The notes under the pieces are model-generated. The model made no database searches and was not told the origin of the DNA. It saw only the letters and a program-made list of their open reading frames with translations. A program made the position numbers and the translations under genes. Shown in pieces: positions 47,520 through 58,349 of a stretch of 64,000 nucleotides of DNA; position 1 is the first letter of the stretch; each line of letters starts with the position of its first letter. The stretch lies in assembly GCA_020809705.1 (NCBI GenBank), contig CP085831.1, positions 3,968,001-4,032,000 of the forward strand, in the 5' to 3' direction. The DNA is from Calonectria ilicicola (taxonomy: Eukaryota > Ascomycota > Sordariomycetes > Hypocreales > Nectriaceae).

Positions 47520-48385
47520 TTATGCCTTGATTTGAAATCGACAAACTTGTGGGTTAAAATGGTATTTCAATTCATCACGTATGCAGCGAGGTTTTCGGCG
47601 CGTTCGTTTGTCTTCAACCTCTGAACGGCGGGCATGATATTCAAGGCTATAATCATCAGGATCATTCGACCACCCAGGCCATAAAAAGTTCCGCTTACGC
47701 GGAGCTTTGAGGAAGACAAATTTCCTCAGGCCGACACTCTCCAATCTTCCAACCTGTTAAAAGTAAATGCCCATTACAGTTGAGAACAGTTCGATCGCTG
47801 AATCCATAGTTGGGAAATAGGGTTTGTTGATATCATTGACGCAAAACCAAATCCCAACTACGGCGTTGCCTGTTTTCCAGCCCCAATTTTTCGGACCCTG
47901 GCCATAATGTTGAATAAACTCGTTCACTTGATCTATAAAGTCAGGGCCTGTCGCAGAAACTATCAAGTCTTTGATGGTAGCGCCTCGACTAGCCATGAGA
48001 ACCTCACGTAGCACCACGGTTGATTTAATCGGTTCCGATGGATTCCTGTAATTGGGTAACACTTTTTAAGAGTGTCGCATATTTGGTTTATTTTCCGTTG
48101 AACAGTTCAGGCCGACCACTGTCTCTATCTTGGATGGTCCTGTGGAAGCACCTCTCAAAAATAAACAAATTAACAGGCAGCTTGTACCTAGCCTCTAAAA
48201 TTAGAGTATTGAATGCCTACACCCCTCGGGTTCTCCATAGCTGAATCAAGAGTCAATGTAACCGACCCGGAAATCGCGTAAAAGACATTGCCCACGTATC
48301 TATTCCCTGATTCCAAGGGATCGGTTTGGTTCCAAAGCGCCCTTGTATGTGGACACATGCGGTTGTCTCCCATGCATCCGATCAT
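47520..48385 (-). pseudogene. Probable decayed gene of unknown family
   Basis: Three protein-like segments lie in order on the minus strand. 48385-48188 reads MCPHTRALWNQTDPLESGNR and YAISGSVTLTLDSAMENP. After a gap with stops, 48062-47757 gives VLREVLMASRGATIKDLI and GPKNWGWKTGNAVVGIWF. A single TAA at 47759-47757 separates this from an in-frame continuation, 47756-47520, ending in a basic stretch. The segments look like one ancient protein, but no splice set joins them cleanly and no start was found. The family was not recognised. It may instead be a gene with introns I failed to model, so pseudogene status is tentative. Confidence 0.45.
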
Positions 48386-48522
48386 GATTTATATGTATTT
48401 CATCGAGTGCGAGATTTGGGAGCACGAGCAAATTGGAACATACGTTTATGCTCCTCTGGGAGTTTTTACAGCTTTGGAATGCCTCAAACATGGAGGGCTA
48501 GAATCGTGTAATACATGGTACG

Positions 48523-48552
48523 ACGCGAGAAAACGCGGGGCGCGTCTCGCGT
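48523..48552. repeat. Perfect 8-nt inverted repeat, CpG-rich hairpin
   Basis: ACGCGAGA at 48523-48530 pairs with TCTCGCGT at 48545-48552 across a 14-nt loop that is itself GC/CpG-rich. In AT-rich surroundings this is a conspicuous structure. Function unknown. Confidence 0.6.
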
Positions 48553-48572
48553 GCGGTCGACTCCACCATTCT

Positions 48573-48672
48573 ATTCACCGCAGATTATGGAGACGGGACA
48601 CAGCCCTAGAGGTGGCTCTAAAATAAAAGAGTGCGTCAGCACTAATGCTAGAGGCGCTGTCCCGCGGTGAAT
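48573..48672. repeat. Imperfect inverted repeat of a 100-nt fold-back element
   Basis: Left arm ATTCACCGC (48573-48581) and GGGACA (48595-48600) match the contiguous right arm TGTCCCGCGGTGAAT (48658-48672) in reverse complement; 13 nt interrupt the left arm. Inside, TAGAGG at 48607-48612 and a second TAGAGG at 48649-48654 occur as direct copies. It resembles a miniature fold-back element, but no target-site duplication was seen. Confidence 0.5.
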
Positions 48673-49582
48673 GGCTGACTCTTGAGGACACAGAAATTCC
48701 ATCTCATTCACATCGGCATTGTTAAAACTGTAGTCCGTAAGCGCCAATTGACTTCATTTCAGCTCCCGGATGTCTCCACGCAAGGTAGCCAGCCACTGTG
48801 CATCATGTGCAATCTTAGCTCCCCGCTAGCTCTCGTTTACAGACGACAGCCCAAGCCACATAGGGCCGAGACCGAAGCCCCCCCAAACTTGACTCATTTT
48901 GTCTGCGCCGTCGTTATTGAATCAACCCAGACCAGTTAAGGTTAAATGATCTGTCATTCTGAATGGCCATCTCTGAACGGCGAATGCAGTGGACACCGGC
49001 TGGTCCTGGAAACGAAAGACTAGTTCACAATGCTTATCTGTTGGGCCCTGATATTTCTCAATCATTTTACAAAGCCATGTGCTTTGATCCTACCACTGCC
49101 CATGGATATTTTCTCCCAATTAACTAGACATGGCGTGCTAATAGACGAGTCAACACCTTGACATAGACTTTTCTAGCCCAACAAAGCCCTTTTTCTGCCA
49201 GTTGGGCTCTCAATTGAACCCAAAGGAATCACCCTTTCCGAAAATAGGTGACTAGATCATCACATGTGCCTAAAAACCTCGCGATTAAATAAAGTGGCTG
49301 CATATTGGCTGCGCTATTTTGTGCAAAGTTGCTTTTGGGCTCATCGAATATCAGCTTGACCAAGGATGCAGTCCAATCGGGGCTGTCAACGTGATACCAA
49401 GGCTACTAGCGTGGTGACGATAAAAATATGCGTAATAACCCATGATCTCAGCCCCAGGGATACCTAATTCATATCATCAGAGTGACAATATTAAAGCTCA
49501 TTGACCTTTGAGCTTGAGGTTGCTATTATTCCTCTTACAAATTCTCCATCCTAAACGATAAGCAACATCAAACTCCACAATC

Positions 49583-51142
49583 ATGAGCAAGATTCATATG
49601 TGTACCCAACTGGGTTCCAAAATTCCATCTCACCCACCCGCCACTGTCGCTGCGGCTAACCAGAGTCAACATCCGCCGCCTCTAGGACTGGCTCTAGACA
49701 AGCAATTTCTGTGGAAGAATGGAACAACGATTCGAGTCAAGTTTTATAATAACCCTTCTGAAAAGATGAGGAGGAAAATTCGCCAGATTGCCACTGAATG
49801 GACAGCATATGCCAATCTCAGCTTTCTCTGGGTTGGTGATACCGAGGACAGCAACATCCGCATCTCGGTGAACAACAGCGGCGAATCCTGGTCCATCATT
49901 GGAAATAATTCGCTACTATTTCCTGACAATCAAAGGACCATGGTTCTTGGTTCACTCAACGAAGACTCTCCCAATCAGAATTTCTCGAACGACGTCCTCC
50001 ATGAGTTTGGCCATGCACTCGGCTGTATCCATGAGAATAAAAGCCCAGCTAGCGGTATACAGTGGAATAAGGAGGCGGCTTATGCATACTTTATGAAGAG
50101 AAACCCCAAGTGGGACCGCGCTGATGTCGAAGCCAACGTCTTCGACAAGGCTGAAGAATCTACGACTCAATTTTCAGAGTTTGATAAGAATTCCATCATG
50201 ATTTATAACATCCCACCCGAACTCACGCTTGATGGCTACTCGACCCCATGGAACATAGCACTCTCGCCAAAGGATAAGGAGTATATCGCAAAGATATACC
50301 CTGGCCGCAATGATCCAACCACTTTCAACACCAACGACATCAGGACATGGGAACAGAAGTGGCACGACAACCAAGTTACAAAAACTTTTGGATACTCTCT
50401 GGAGCGCCCGAAAATGGTCACCGGCCTCAATTATCTAGACATTGGAAACGAGAACAATGTTCGCGTCAAAACCTGGGCTGACAACATTACAAACACCTCT
50501 GCCACCATTCATGTAAATTCTTGGAGCGATACCTCATTTTACGGAGGAGGCTGCACTTGGTTCCGCGCCGCTGCCAATGACCCGGACTTTCAAATGGGCG
50601 AGTTCAGCACCACTGAAGATCACCCATGGTCTCAACCTCGATTGAAAACATCCTGGAGAATTGCTTTCTCAAAACCCTTTCCCAAGACACCGAACGTTGT
50701 AGTTTGGCTTAGTGGATTTGATATGGTCAAGGATAAGAACTATCGAGTCAGTGCCCAAGCTGCGGACATTGATAAAGATGGTTTTACAATACAGCTGAAC
50801 ACTACGTCCGATACATTACTATACGCAGCCACAGCAACCTGGATTGCATACCCGGCCGATAAGCCAAACATTGCTAGTGGGACCGTGTCTATCGCCGACA
50901 CGCGGCGAGTAGACAGTCCCCAACTGATAAATGGCGGATGGGTCAATTTCCCGAAGGATTTATTCTGGAGGGCACCCAATGTTCTGATAGCATTCAACAG
51001 CATTGATGCTGACTGCAGCAAGGTTCTCCGTGCAAGGTTATGGGTTGACAATATCACACCGGGAAGCATGGATTGGCATATTTTTAGCTGGGTAGACAGC
51101 ATATTATACTCAGGTGGGGCTTCGTGGATTGCATTTACTTAG
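49583..51142 (+). CDS. Metzincin (astacin-like, M12A) metalloprotease fused to three H-type lectin repeats
   Basis: A single-exon gene of 519 residues. The zinc motif HEFGHALGCIHE (residues about 140-151, HExxHxxGxxHE) and a Met-turn SIMIYN (about residue 203) define a metzincin close to astacins. From about residue 270, three beta-sandwich repeats of the H-type lectin (discoidin/Helix agglutinin-like) pattern follow, each with a phi-x-G-x-x-x-x-D start, an N-x-R/Y-x-R core and an aromatic finish: GLNYLDIGNENNVRVKTWAD ... TWFRA; WLSGFDMVKDKNYRVSAQA ... TWIAY; AFNSIDADCSKVLRARLW ... SWIAF. No signal peptide is evident, so classical secretion is doubtful. The fusion suggests proteolysis of glycoproteins bound by the lectin repeats. 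No regulator or inhibitor gene is adjacent. Confidence 0.85.
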   Translation: MSKIHMCTQLGSKIPSHPPATVAAANQSQHPPPLGLALDKQFLWKNGTTIRVKFYNNPSEKMRRKIRQIATEWTAYANLSFLWVGDTEDSNIRISVNNSGESWSIIGNNSLLFPDNQRTMVLGSLNEDSPNQNFSNDVLHEFGHALGCIHENKSPASGIQWNKEAAYAYFMKRNPKWDRADVEANVFDKAEESTTQFSEFDKNSIMIYNIPPELTLDGYSTPWNIALSPKDKEYIAKIYPGRNDPTTFNTNDIRTWEQKWHDNQVTKTFGYSLERPKMVTGLNYLDIGNENNVRVKTWADNITNTSATIHVNSWSDTSFYGGGCTWFRAAANDPDFQMGEFSTTEDHPWSQPRLKTSWRIAFSKPFPKTPNVVVWLSGFDMVKDKNYRVSAQAADIDKDGFTIQLNTTSDTLLYAATATWIAYPADKPNIASGTVSIADTRRVDSPQLINGGWVNFPKDLFWRAPNVLIAFNSIDADCSKVLRARLWVDNITPGSMDWHIFSWVDSILYSGGASWIAFT

Positions 51143-51447
51143 CATTTTGCTGCTCAAATCACAATGTGCATATTCTACTAGAGTTTGTTCTTCTGATCTT
51201 CCACTCTGACATTGATGGTTTCTTGGTCATTAGAATACAACTTGTTTCCTTAGTGTATCATGGCTCCACGATAACTTGAAAAGGGGAGCTGCCTGGAAGG
51301 TGAAGCGGCAATTTTGGCAGTGAATTGTCCGCCTCTATTACTACTCAGTCATGATACATGTTGACGGCCTGCAGTAAATTTTATTTGCAAATTTTATTCC
51401 ATAGAGCACTCTCTCCGAAAACCTCCTAATTGCTACAGGTAATCTTG
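51143..51447. other. Convergent spacer
   Basis: A 305-nt gap between the convergent metalloprotease and dehydrogenase genes. No feature recognised; presumably both 3' UTRs. Confidence 0.35.
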
Positions 51448-52416
51448 TTATGCGCTTGGGTTGGTCCAGAGCCTGCCAAGTGTTTCTTGCCCCGCCAGGC
51501 GTTCCAACCCCTCGGGAACGCTAGAGAAGGGGATCTCTTCTAGTAAAGAGGTCAAAGACCCGGTAGAAATTAAATTCAGCACAGCAATGTATTCTTCTCT
51601 GATAGACCCAAGCGAACCACGAAGCTGAACATTTCGCGTCACGAGGGCCTGTGCTGATATCTCCAACTCGTCCACAGCCAAACCAACCAACACCACACAA
51701 CCAGTTGGCTTCACGGCAGTGATGGCCGCATTTGTGGTGGCTCCGACGCCCGCAAAGTCGACGACAGCATCCAAGGTAATATCGGACAGATCATCCAGGC
51801 TGCGGAAGCACGCTTGCGCGCCTAGTCGAACGGCTTCATCAAATTTCTTCTCATCAACATCCACGCCGTAGACGGTCGCACCCTTTAGTGCAGCTACCTT
51901 GACACCGTTCAATCCTAGTCCACCCAATCCGACAATGGCCACAGTTGATTCGGTAGTAACCTTGGCCTCCCCGACGACGGCGTGATATGCGGTCGCAACG
52001 GAATCGGACGAAACGGCTGCTTGTGCAAAGCTCACTCCGTCAGGTATAGGAATAAGGCGCTCAGCGCGCACAGTGACATACTCGGCAAAGCCCCCGTTAC
52101 GACCGAGGCCGAGAGAGCCTCCAAACCCTGTGGCGGCAATAGGCTTCTGAGGAGGTGCCACCCCAACGCGGTCGCCAATGCTAAACTCCGACACGCCGGC
52201 TCCCATCTTAGCAACGGTGCCGGCTACCTCATGGCCCAGAACGATCGGACGTTTGCTCAACCAGCTCTCCCCATGACCGCGGATGATGTGAACGTCGGAG
52301 TGGCACAGTCCTGCGGCTTGCACAGAAAGCAGGACCTCTCCCGACTCTGGCTCGGGAATCGGCAGCTCGCTGGCTTGGAGACCGGTAGCGGGGTTTTCGT
52401 ATTGAAATACCTTCAT
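51448..52416 (-). CDS. Zinc-type alcohol dehydrogenase (MDR superfamily)
   Basis: An intron-less gene of 322 residues from the ATG at 52416. The catalytic zinc site is seen as GLCHSDVH (Cys) and GHEVAGTV (His-Glu); the NAD(P) fold has VGLGGLGLNGVKVA followed by GVDVDEKK, with the acidic residue suggesting NAD preference. The lobe with four structural-zinc Cys of classical ADHs is absent; in its place stands a Gly-rich FGGSLGLGRNGGFAEY. These enzymes oxidise or reduce primary or secondary alcohols/aldehydes. The frame stays open upstream of 52416, but the homologous start is MKVFQYENPA. The lack of introns and relatively GC-rich sequence make transfer from bacteria conceivable, which is unproven. 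Confidence 0.88.
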   Translation of the reverse strand: MKVFQYENPATGLQASELPIPEPESGEVLLSVQAAGLCHSDVHIIRGHGESWLSKRPIVLGHEVAGTVAKMGAGVSEFSIGDRVGVAPPQKPIAATGFGGSLGLGRNGGFAEYVTVRAERLIPIPDGVSFAQAAVSSDSVATAYHAVVGEAKVTTESTVAIVGLGGLGLNGVKVAALKGATVYGVDVDEKKFDEAVRLGAQACFRSLDDLSDITLDAVVDFAGVGATTNAAITAVKPTGCVVLVGLAVDELEISAQALVTRNVQLRGSLGSIREEYIAVLNLISTGSLTSLLEEIPFSSVPEGLERLAGQETLGRLWTNPSA

Positions 52417-53667
52417 TGCTGGTGGTCTCAGTAGTTTGTAGAGTCTGCACTGGAAGACAGCGCGACACACTATAGGCGCTCATTAGCATTCTCTTTAGCG
52501 GCGATGCGATTCAATACCCTACCTTCCTATCCAGGGTCCAGATGGCTCGGAATCTCGTAATTCGGATGAGATTCAGCCAGTTTAGTTTTATTGCATTGGG
52601 TAAATTCTATTGGGTTAATCAAGTGATGTATTTATTTGTTTCCAACAGTGCCAACGTCGTCGGTCACACGGGCATTCGGAATGGCATTCGGGCCAAAATT
52701 CGGGCCGCTATTCGGAATGTTATTCAGAACGCTGTTTAAGGATAAAAAAGTTGTATCATCATGATCAGTCTAGGTATATAGGTATTGATAAAAGCCGCAC
52801 GGATAACCCCACGCCCCATTGGGAGTGACGGGAAAAGTCAAGTAAACAACGCCTAGTAATCCCAAACACAACGTGAGGTTGCTACATATCGTTTGACATC
52901 TTGCTACTTTATGATACCTGGCTCTTTCCCAAGTAATTTGGTATTAGATTATAATGACATCATGGTTCCCGATCACAACCCGCTCGTATACCACCGACTC
53001 CCCATGCCACGTTCCGAAGTATGGTAATTCCGCGGAAGTTTAGTAGTTCTGACCCATCGAATGCTTCGGAAACTAAGGATACACGAATCTGTGAACTAAT
53101 TATCAGCCATCTGAAATACTTATACCATTTAATTAGGGCAGATCATCAATTTCTGATGTAAGAGAAAGGCTGCTAATGGGCGCAGTACAAAAAAATAATG
53201 TTTTACCGATACGGGGTGCGAATTCACATGCACTTTGCTTCTAAACCTTCGTTATCTCCCTGTGACTTAACATGGGGGGGCCCTCTCCCAATCAACAAGA
53301 TAATTACCCAATAAATCTTTCCAAGACATCGTATCATATCTAAATTAGCAGATTGATTAAGATGCTCGAGTAAAAATCAGCCTGGGTCATGTGACGTAAG
53401 CTGAGTCCAGCCCTGAGTTGAAAAAATGAGGCTCCATGTGTCAGGCACCTATGATTCTTTATTTATCCTGCAAAATTCTCTCCGAGAAAGCAACGAGAAG
53501 CCTTGTGGATCGGCCATTCTTGTTGTCGCCAATTCTCTTCAAACCCAAATACATATCGAGCCCTGCGCAGCTGAAACAAGACCGACGACGACGACGACAA
53601 CACAGCTAAGCACATATGTCCGAATGCTGCTCCCTCCACTTCAATTCGCATTTAGTCTGAAGCCAAA
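52417..53667. other. Long intergenic region
   Basis: About 1.25 kb without a supportable gene. It holds a 12-nt tandem repeat (listed separately) and the promoter of the NACHT gene. The frame 53426-53788 overlaps the NACHT start and looks like a shadow. Confidence 0.4.
52671..52730 (+). repeat. Five imperfect copies of a 12-nt repeat
   Basis: Units begin at 52671, 52683, 52695, 52707 and 52719 with consensus GSNATTCGGRMY (first copy GGCATTCGGAAT). In the short frame 52542-52739 each unit would encode a four-residue unit of the type G/A-I-R-N/A. The frame itself has no other coding evidence, so the repeat is listed as DNA. Confidence 0.6.
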
Positions 53668-55572
53668 ATGTCGAATACGGCACACAACATCCTTGCTCAA
53701 AACAATGCTAGAGTTCATATCGGAAACATTACTCAATACAAATCCGAACAAGACGCTATCGAGGAGTGGCTTGCGAGCCTACGATTAACCGATCCCCGAG
53801 AAGATAAAATCCGCATCGAAGAAACCAAAGGTGGTCTCTTGAAAGAATCCTATCGCTGGGTCCTAGAAGCTTCCGAGTACAAAAAGTGGCGTGACGAAGA
53901 GGATTCTAGGGTCCTTTGGGTAAAGGGTGACCCTGGGAAGGGAAAGACGATGCTCCTCTGCGGCATTATTGATGAACTCCAATCTTCCACAAAACTGAAA
54001 GATCCAGAGAGCAAAGTCCACTTGTCGTACTTCTTTTGTCAAGCAACGAATTCTGGTCTGAACAATGCTGCTGCAGTGTTAAACGGTCTTGTATATCTTC
54101 TTGCCGTACAAGAGCCATCAATCATCAAACACCTGCGCGAGAAGTTCCATGGACCAAATAAGAGCACGGGGCACTGGAACTCTCGCGTGAGCATAGAGGT
54201 TATTTTGTCAAAGATTCTTAGAGACCCAGCAATCCAAAATCCAACCCTAATAGTTGACGCCTTGGATGAGTGCCAAACAGACAGTGACCATCTTTTAAAG
54301 TTTATCCTTTCTACGCCCTCCAATGTCAAATGGGTCATTTCCAGCCGCAATCAACCTCAGATTGAAAGGATTGTATCTTTGAGCAAAGTTAAAGTTCCAC
54401 TATCTCTCGAACTCAACAAAACGTTGGTTTCTAAGGCCATTCGTGCCTATATTGATTGGAAGGTAGCCAGGCTAGTCAGCCAGAAAAATTGTAACAACGA
54501 AACAGAGGCCTTCATCAGACATCATCTCAATCGAAATGCCAACGGGACCTTTCTATGGGTGGCATTAGTTTGTCAGGAGCTGCAAAACTGTGAACGATGG
54601 GAACTAGTGGGCCGCGTAGTGCACTTCCCCAAAGGACTTGACTTGGTTTATGACCAAATGGTATCCCGTATCAAACTCCTTCATTCAGATGCAGCCGATC
54701 TATGCTTGAGAATCCTTGATATGGCACTTACTGCATACCGACCCCTCAAAGTACAAGAAATAGCATGTCTTGAGGGCTTTCCAGGTGACCAAGAAGACTT
54801 CTCTAATATTGTAATGAACTGTGGATCATTCCTAATAATAAGAAATGACACTGTATTCCTTATGCATCAATCTGCAAAGGACTTTCTCCTACAAGAACAG
54901 GTCATATTATTTTCAGCCGGAAAGAGAATGAGACATTATAGAATATTCAGAAACTCTCTTAAAGTCATGGATGGACTTAAGCAAGACATTTACAATTTGG
55001 GCCATCCTGGCACTCGCATCGACACGGCTATATCTCTCCAACCCAACCCAAATCCACTTGCTGGTATGGAATACGCGTGTATCCACTGGGCTGATCATCC
55101 CCATGATGCCAGGGATGTCTCAAAGGGTGATCTGATTCATCAAAGGGGAGTTTTGCATTACTTTTTCTCTCGGAAATCATTATTTTGGATTGAGGCTCTT
55201 GGACTCCTGCGATGTCTCCCAATCGGTATATCATCACTACATAAACTCGAGGAAGCCTTTCTGGTACGTTCCCCAATTTACTGGCCACCATGGTCAATTA
55301 TTATGATAACATGTTACATATAGAAACTTGAAGCTATTTCAGAGAATTCTGAACTTTTACGAGACGCAAGAGAGTTTATTGCCTACTTCCAAATCGCGAT
55401 CGAGGAATATCCACTGCAGGTGTACACATCTGGGCTAATATTTAGCCCCAGAAACAGTTCTATTCGAAACTATTTCCAGAATTGCGTCTTCGGATGGATT
55501 TTCGCTGACCCCATAGTAAAGAACAATTGGGATATACACAGGCGTACTCTCCACAGTATGGGTAATGTGTGA
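53668..55572 (+). CDS. NACHT-domain NLR-like receptor, N-terminal and NTPase part
   Basis: Exons 53668-55263 and 55324-55572 (60-nt intron, GTACGT...ATATAG) encode about 614 residues. The N terminus is a short leader ending in VHIGNITQYKSEQDAIEEWL, usual before fungal NACHT modules. Walker A is GDPGKGKTMLL (about residue 90), Walker B LIVDALDECQTD (about residue 195), then SSRNQPQIE (sensor-like) and a winged-helix region with GTFLWVALVCQEL and MHQSAKDFLL, the standard order for fungal NLRs. The frame ends in TGA 55570-55572 just where the repeat domain should begin. Fungal NLRs sense non-self and trigger defence or cell death. As written this is a receptor without its sensor repeats; see the next feature. 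Confidence 0.85.
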
Positions 55573-57543
55573 TCACCTATGTTTTCGCCAGCAGGAGATA
55601 TGTTGATGGTATTCGTCAAACCGCCTTTTGATGAACTAATGCAGTACCCTTATCGAATGCAAGTTTGGCAACTGGATAATGGTGCTTCGCATATGATTGA
55701 GCTCCCTGGAGACATCCAATTAAGCGTAGCTCTCTCGCCGGATTGGAGTTGGTATGCTGCAATTTCGCATGATGATGGATTGGTAGTGTGGAAATTCGAT
55801 AAAAGGCGTCTCGAGATCGCGGATGCTAAATGGTCCGATCCAAGTATTTCGATTCCTTCGATGGTAACTGAGGTGGCGATGAGCTTCTCGCCAAACGGTG
55901 CGTGGCTGACAATTGTGTACCCCACAACATTACTCGTTTGGGGAGTTGAATCACGCGCTTTCTACGACTGCCGCCTAAATCAGCATACGGGCACAGACAT
56001 AGGTGTATCTCCTGTGAAATTCTCTTCGGACAGCCAACTTGTCGCCTTGCCACAGAAAAGTGGTGTCACCGTTTTCAACATCCACATTGGCGAAAAAACA
56101 TTTTACCATCTCACAAAAGATTATTGTCCTAAGAACATAGATTTCATTCCTGGAGGTCATCGCCTCGTAATTCAATTGCCAGGATACTTTATTGTTTACA
56201 ATCTAAATCTTCAGCTGATCGAAAAAAGGGTGCAATTATCACCAGGTTTCCCTGGCGGTCAAATAATCTACTCTCCTGTTGATGACTGGCTAGCGATAGC
56301 GCATATGAACAAGGTGTCAGTTTTTGAAACTAAGACAATGGAAAAATTGTCCGCAATTAGGATCTCTCCTGCCCACGGAGTTCATTATCCAGTCATGACT
56401 GTGTCCCGAGATGGACGGTTGGCAATAGGTACTCAGAACGGTACAATATCTCTACATAACAACCCCACTCATGACCCGATATCAGGACAGGTCGCTGGGT
56501 TAGAAAAAGACAGGATAAAGCGTTCTGTTTTATCAGAACTTTGTTATTCGCATAACAGGAGGATGTTAGCTTCATCCACTACAAACGGGCAATTACACCT
56601 ACAACAGACCCACGCAAACAACCCCCCAAGGCTTATCGCGACTTGTAGGGATAAAAACCGCTACTCATGTCTAAGATTCTCACCAGATGGCCAATTCGTT
56701 CTTGCCTATGTACTGAATAAGAAGCGAATAGAAATTTACAACGTGACAACCAGCGCGTTACTATTGGAGCTCGATCCTTTATTCACCTCCTTTTCTATTA
56801 GCATATCTCCGAATCATCGAGTTGGTGATCAGTGGGTGGTAGCTACAGCATGCAGATCAAGGGTACACATATTTGATGCGCATACGAGTATATTGCAAAA
56901 GACCCTCAATCTTCAGAGATTGGCTGGCAACAAAGATGCAGATTTCTCCACAACTGAAATCGCTTTCGGTCCAAAAAACACCATTCTCTACATTGCATCC
57001 ACAATTAAACTGAACCTATGGATATGGAGATGGGATATCGTTACAGATTCAGTGCGTAATATATCAAGGATACGGAATCGAAAGGACCACTGGCACTTCA
57101 ATGTTCTTTTGATTAATCACTTGACAATCTCGCCCTGTGCGAAATTGCTCATGGCAAAGTGTCCCCACCAAATGTTTCTCATCGAAACAGACACAGGTTC
57201 TCTATGTGCTCAATATATTTTAACTTTAGACCATAGGATAGCGTTTCTAAATGATTCACTTATCCAAACTGAGCAAGGCATGTTTAAATTGTTCGATAGC
57301 AAACGCACCACAATAAATCCACCTACAAACACAAAGAACTTCACAACTTACACCACAGTCGATAACCTGTCGAGTGCTGGTTTTGATGAGAGTGGCAGAT
57401 GGGTCACATGGAACGGTCACATGGTCCTTTGGCTACCTACGGACTATCGCCCTACTACGATAGATGTAAGGGGCGTAAGGGAAAATACAGTCAATATAGG
57501 CCATTCTTCACATGGCGGGTTTACTATTACGTTTGTAGTATGA
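55573..57543 (+). pseudogene. WD40-like repeat half of the NACHT receptor, separated by one TGA
   Basis: This frame is continuous with the NACHT gene apart from the single TGA at 55570-55572. It starts at once with a repeat-like SPMFSPAGDMLMVF and continues for about 655 residues with degenerate WD40 blades: VALSPDWSWYAAISHDDGLVVW, MSFSPNGAWLTIVY...LLVW, CLRFSPDGQFVLAYV and others ending with AGFDESGRWVTWNGHMVLW. No short intron removes the stop without damage. So the gene was probably a NACHT-WD40 receptor disrupted by one nonsense change (for example CGA to TGA), or two proteins are made, the second from ATG 55579. Coding quality after the stop is still good, so the change is recent or the ORF is still used. 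Confidence 0.7.
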
Positions 57544-58349
57544 TCAGAGCACTAGTAAACATCTCATATATGAATATTTATAGGATAATGGATTTGGTAA
57601 CAAATTTAGAGTAGAAGATTAGGATTCAAACTGCTATACCATAGGTAGTATGAGATGAATGGTCGAAATATTACTTTTACTATGGATGCCTGTGAACTGT
57701 GAAGCAACGGGTGCTTTTACAATCATTTAGATATATGAAACAATTTCACAGCATCCGAGCCAATCCCAACTCTAAATATAACTAGACAATAACAACCAAT
57801 ATGAGACCATGAAATACGATGTTGAGAATTTACCTATAGCCAACAAAACGATCATGTAATGTTACAACATGCTATCGCTTTCAATTATCCTCCGAGATAG
57901 GCTCTTCGAGGCTTTGAGGTAATGTCTATTATTCTTTACATCAAGGCTCTCGGGTATGATACTCAATGTTTTGTTCCAGGTAGTCAACAGCCGGGTAAGT
58001 CTTATCCGTAGTCGCATAAATGCCAGAAAACCTCGTAATTCATAATAGTTTGTATCTCTCCCTTATCCAACTCATTAATTCCACACCCTCAAAACGCACC
58101 TCATCGAACCTTTTGATTAGGTTCACTCAATCGGACGGTCCAACGCGATCCTATTTCCAATCTACCACTGCGTGATGAATAGCTCAGACATTATGCTCAA
58201 GGTATATTTCATATCCTTGACACCACACACAAAATATTACCAGATAATTTCCTGTGGCAAGTGCCACGCGAGGATCAGACCTTAGTGTAATCGATCGACG
58301 ATTCTTTACAACATTAGCCGAATGTAGCATGTTTTAAGGCATAGATGAC
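57544..58349. other. Intergenic region
   Basis: About 800 nt, AT-rich, no supportable gene, tRNA or repeat recognised. It lies between the 3' ends of the NACHT/WD40 locus and the ADF-like gene. Confidence 0.35.

Larger units (their letters stand above)
48386..49582. other. Long intergenic region with two DNA hairpins
   Basis: About 1.2 kb without a supportable gene. The part around 48520-48675 holds the two inverted repeats listed separately and is unusually rich in CpG. The 3' part is presumably promoter of the metalloprotease gene; its leader just upstream of 49583 is A-rich. Confidence 0.4.
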
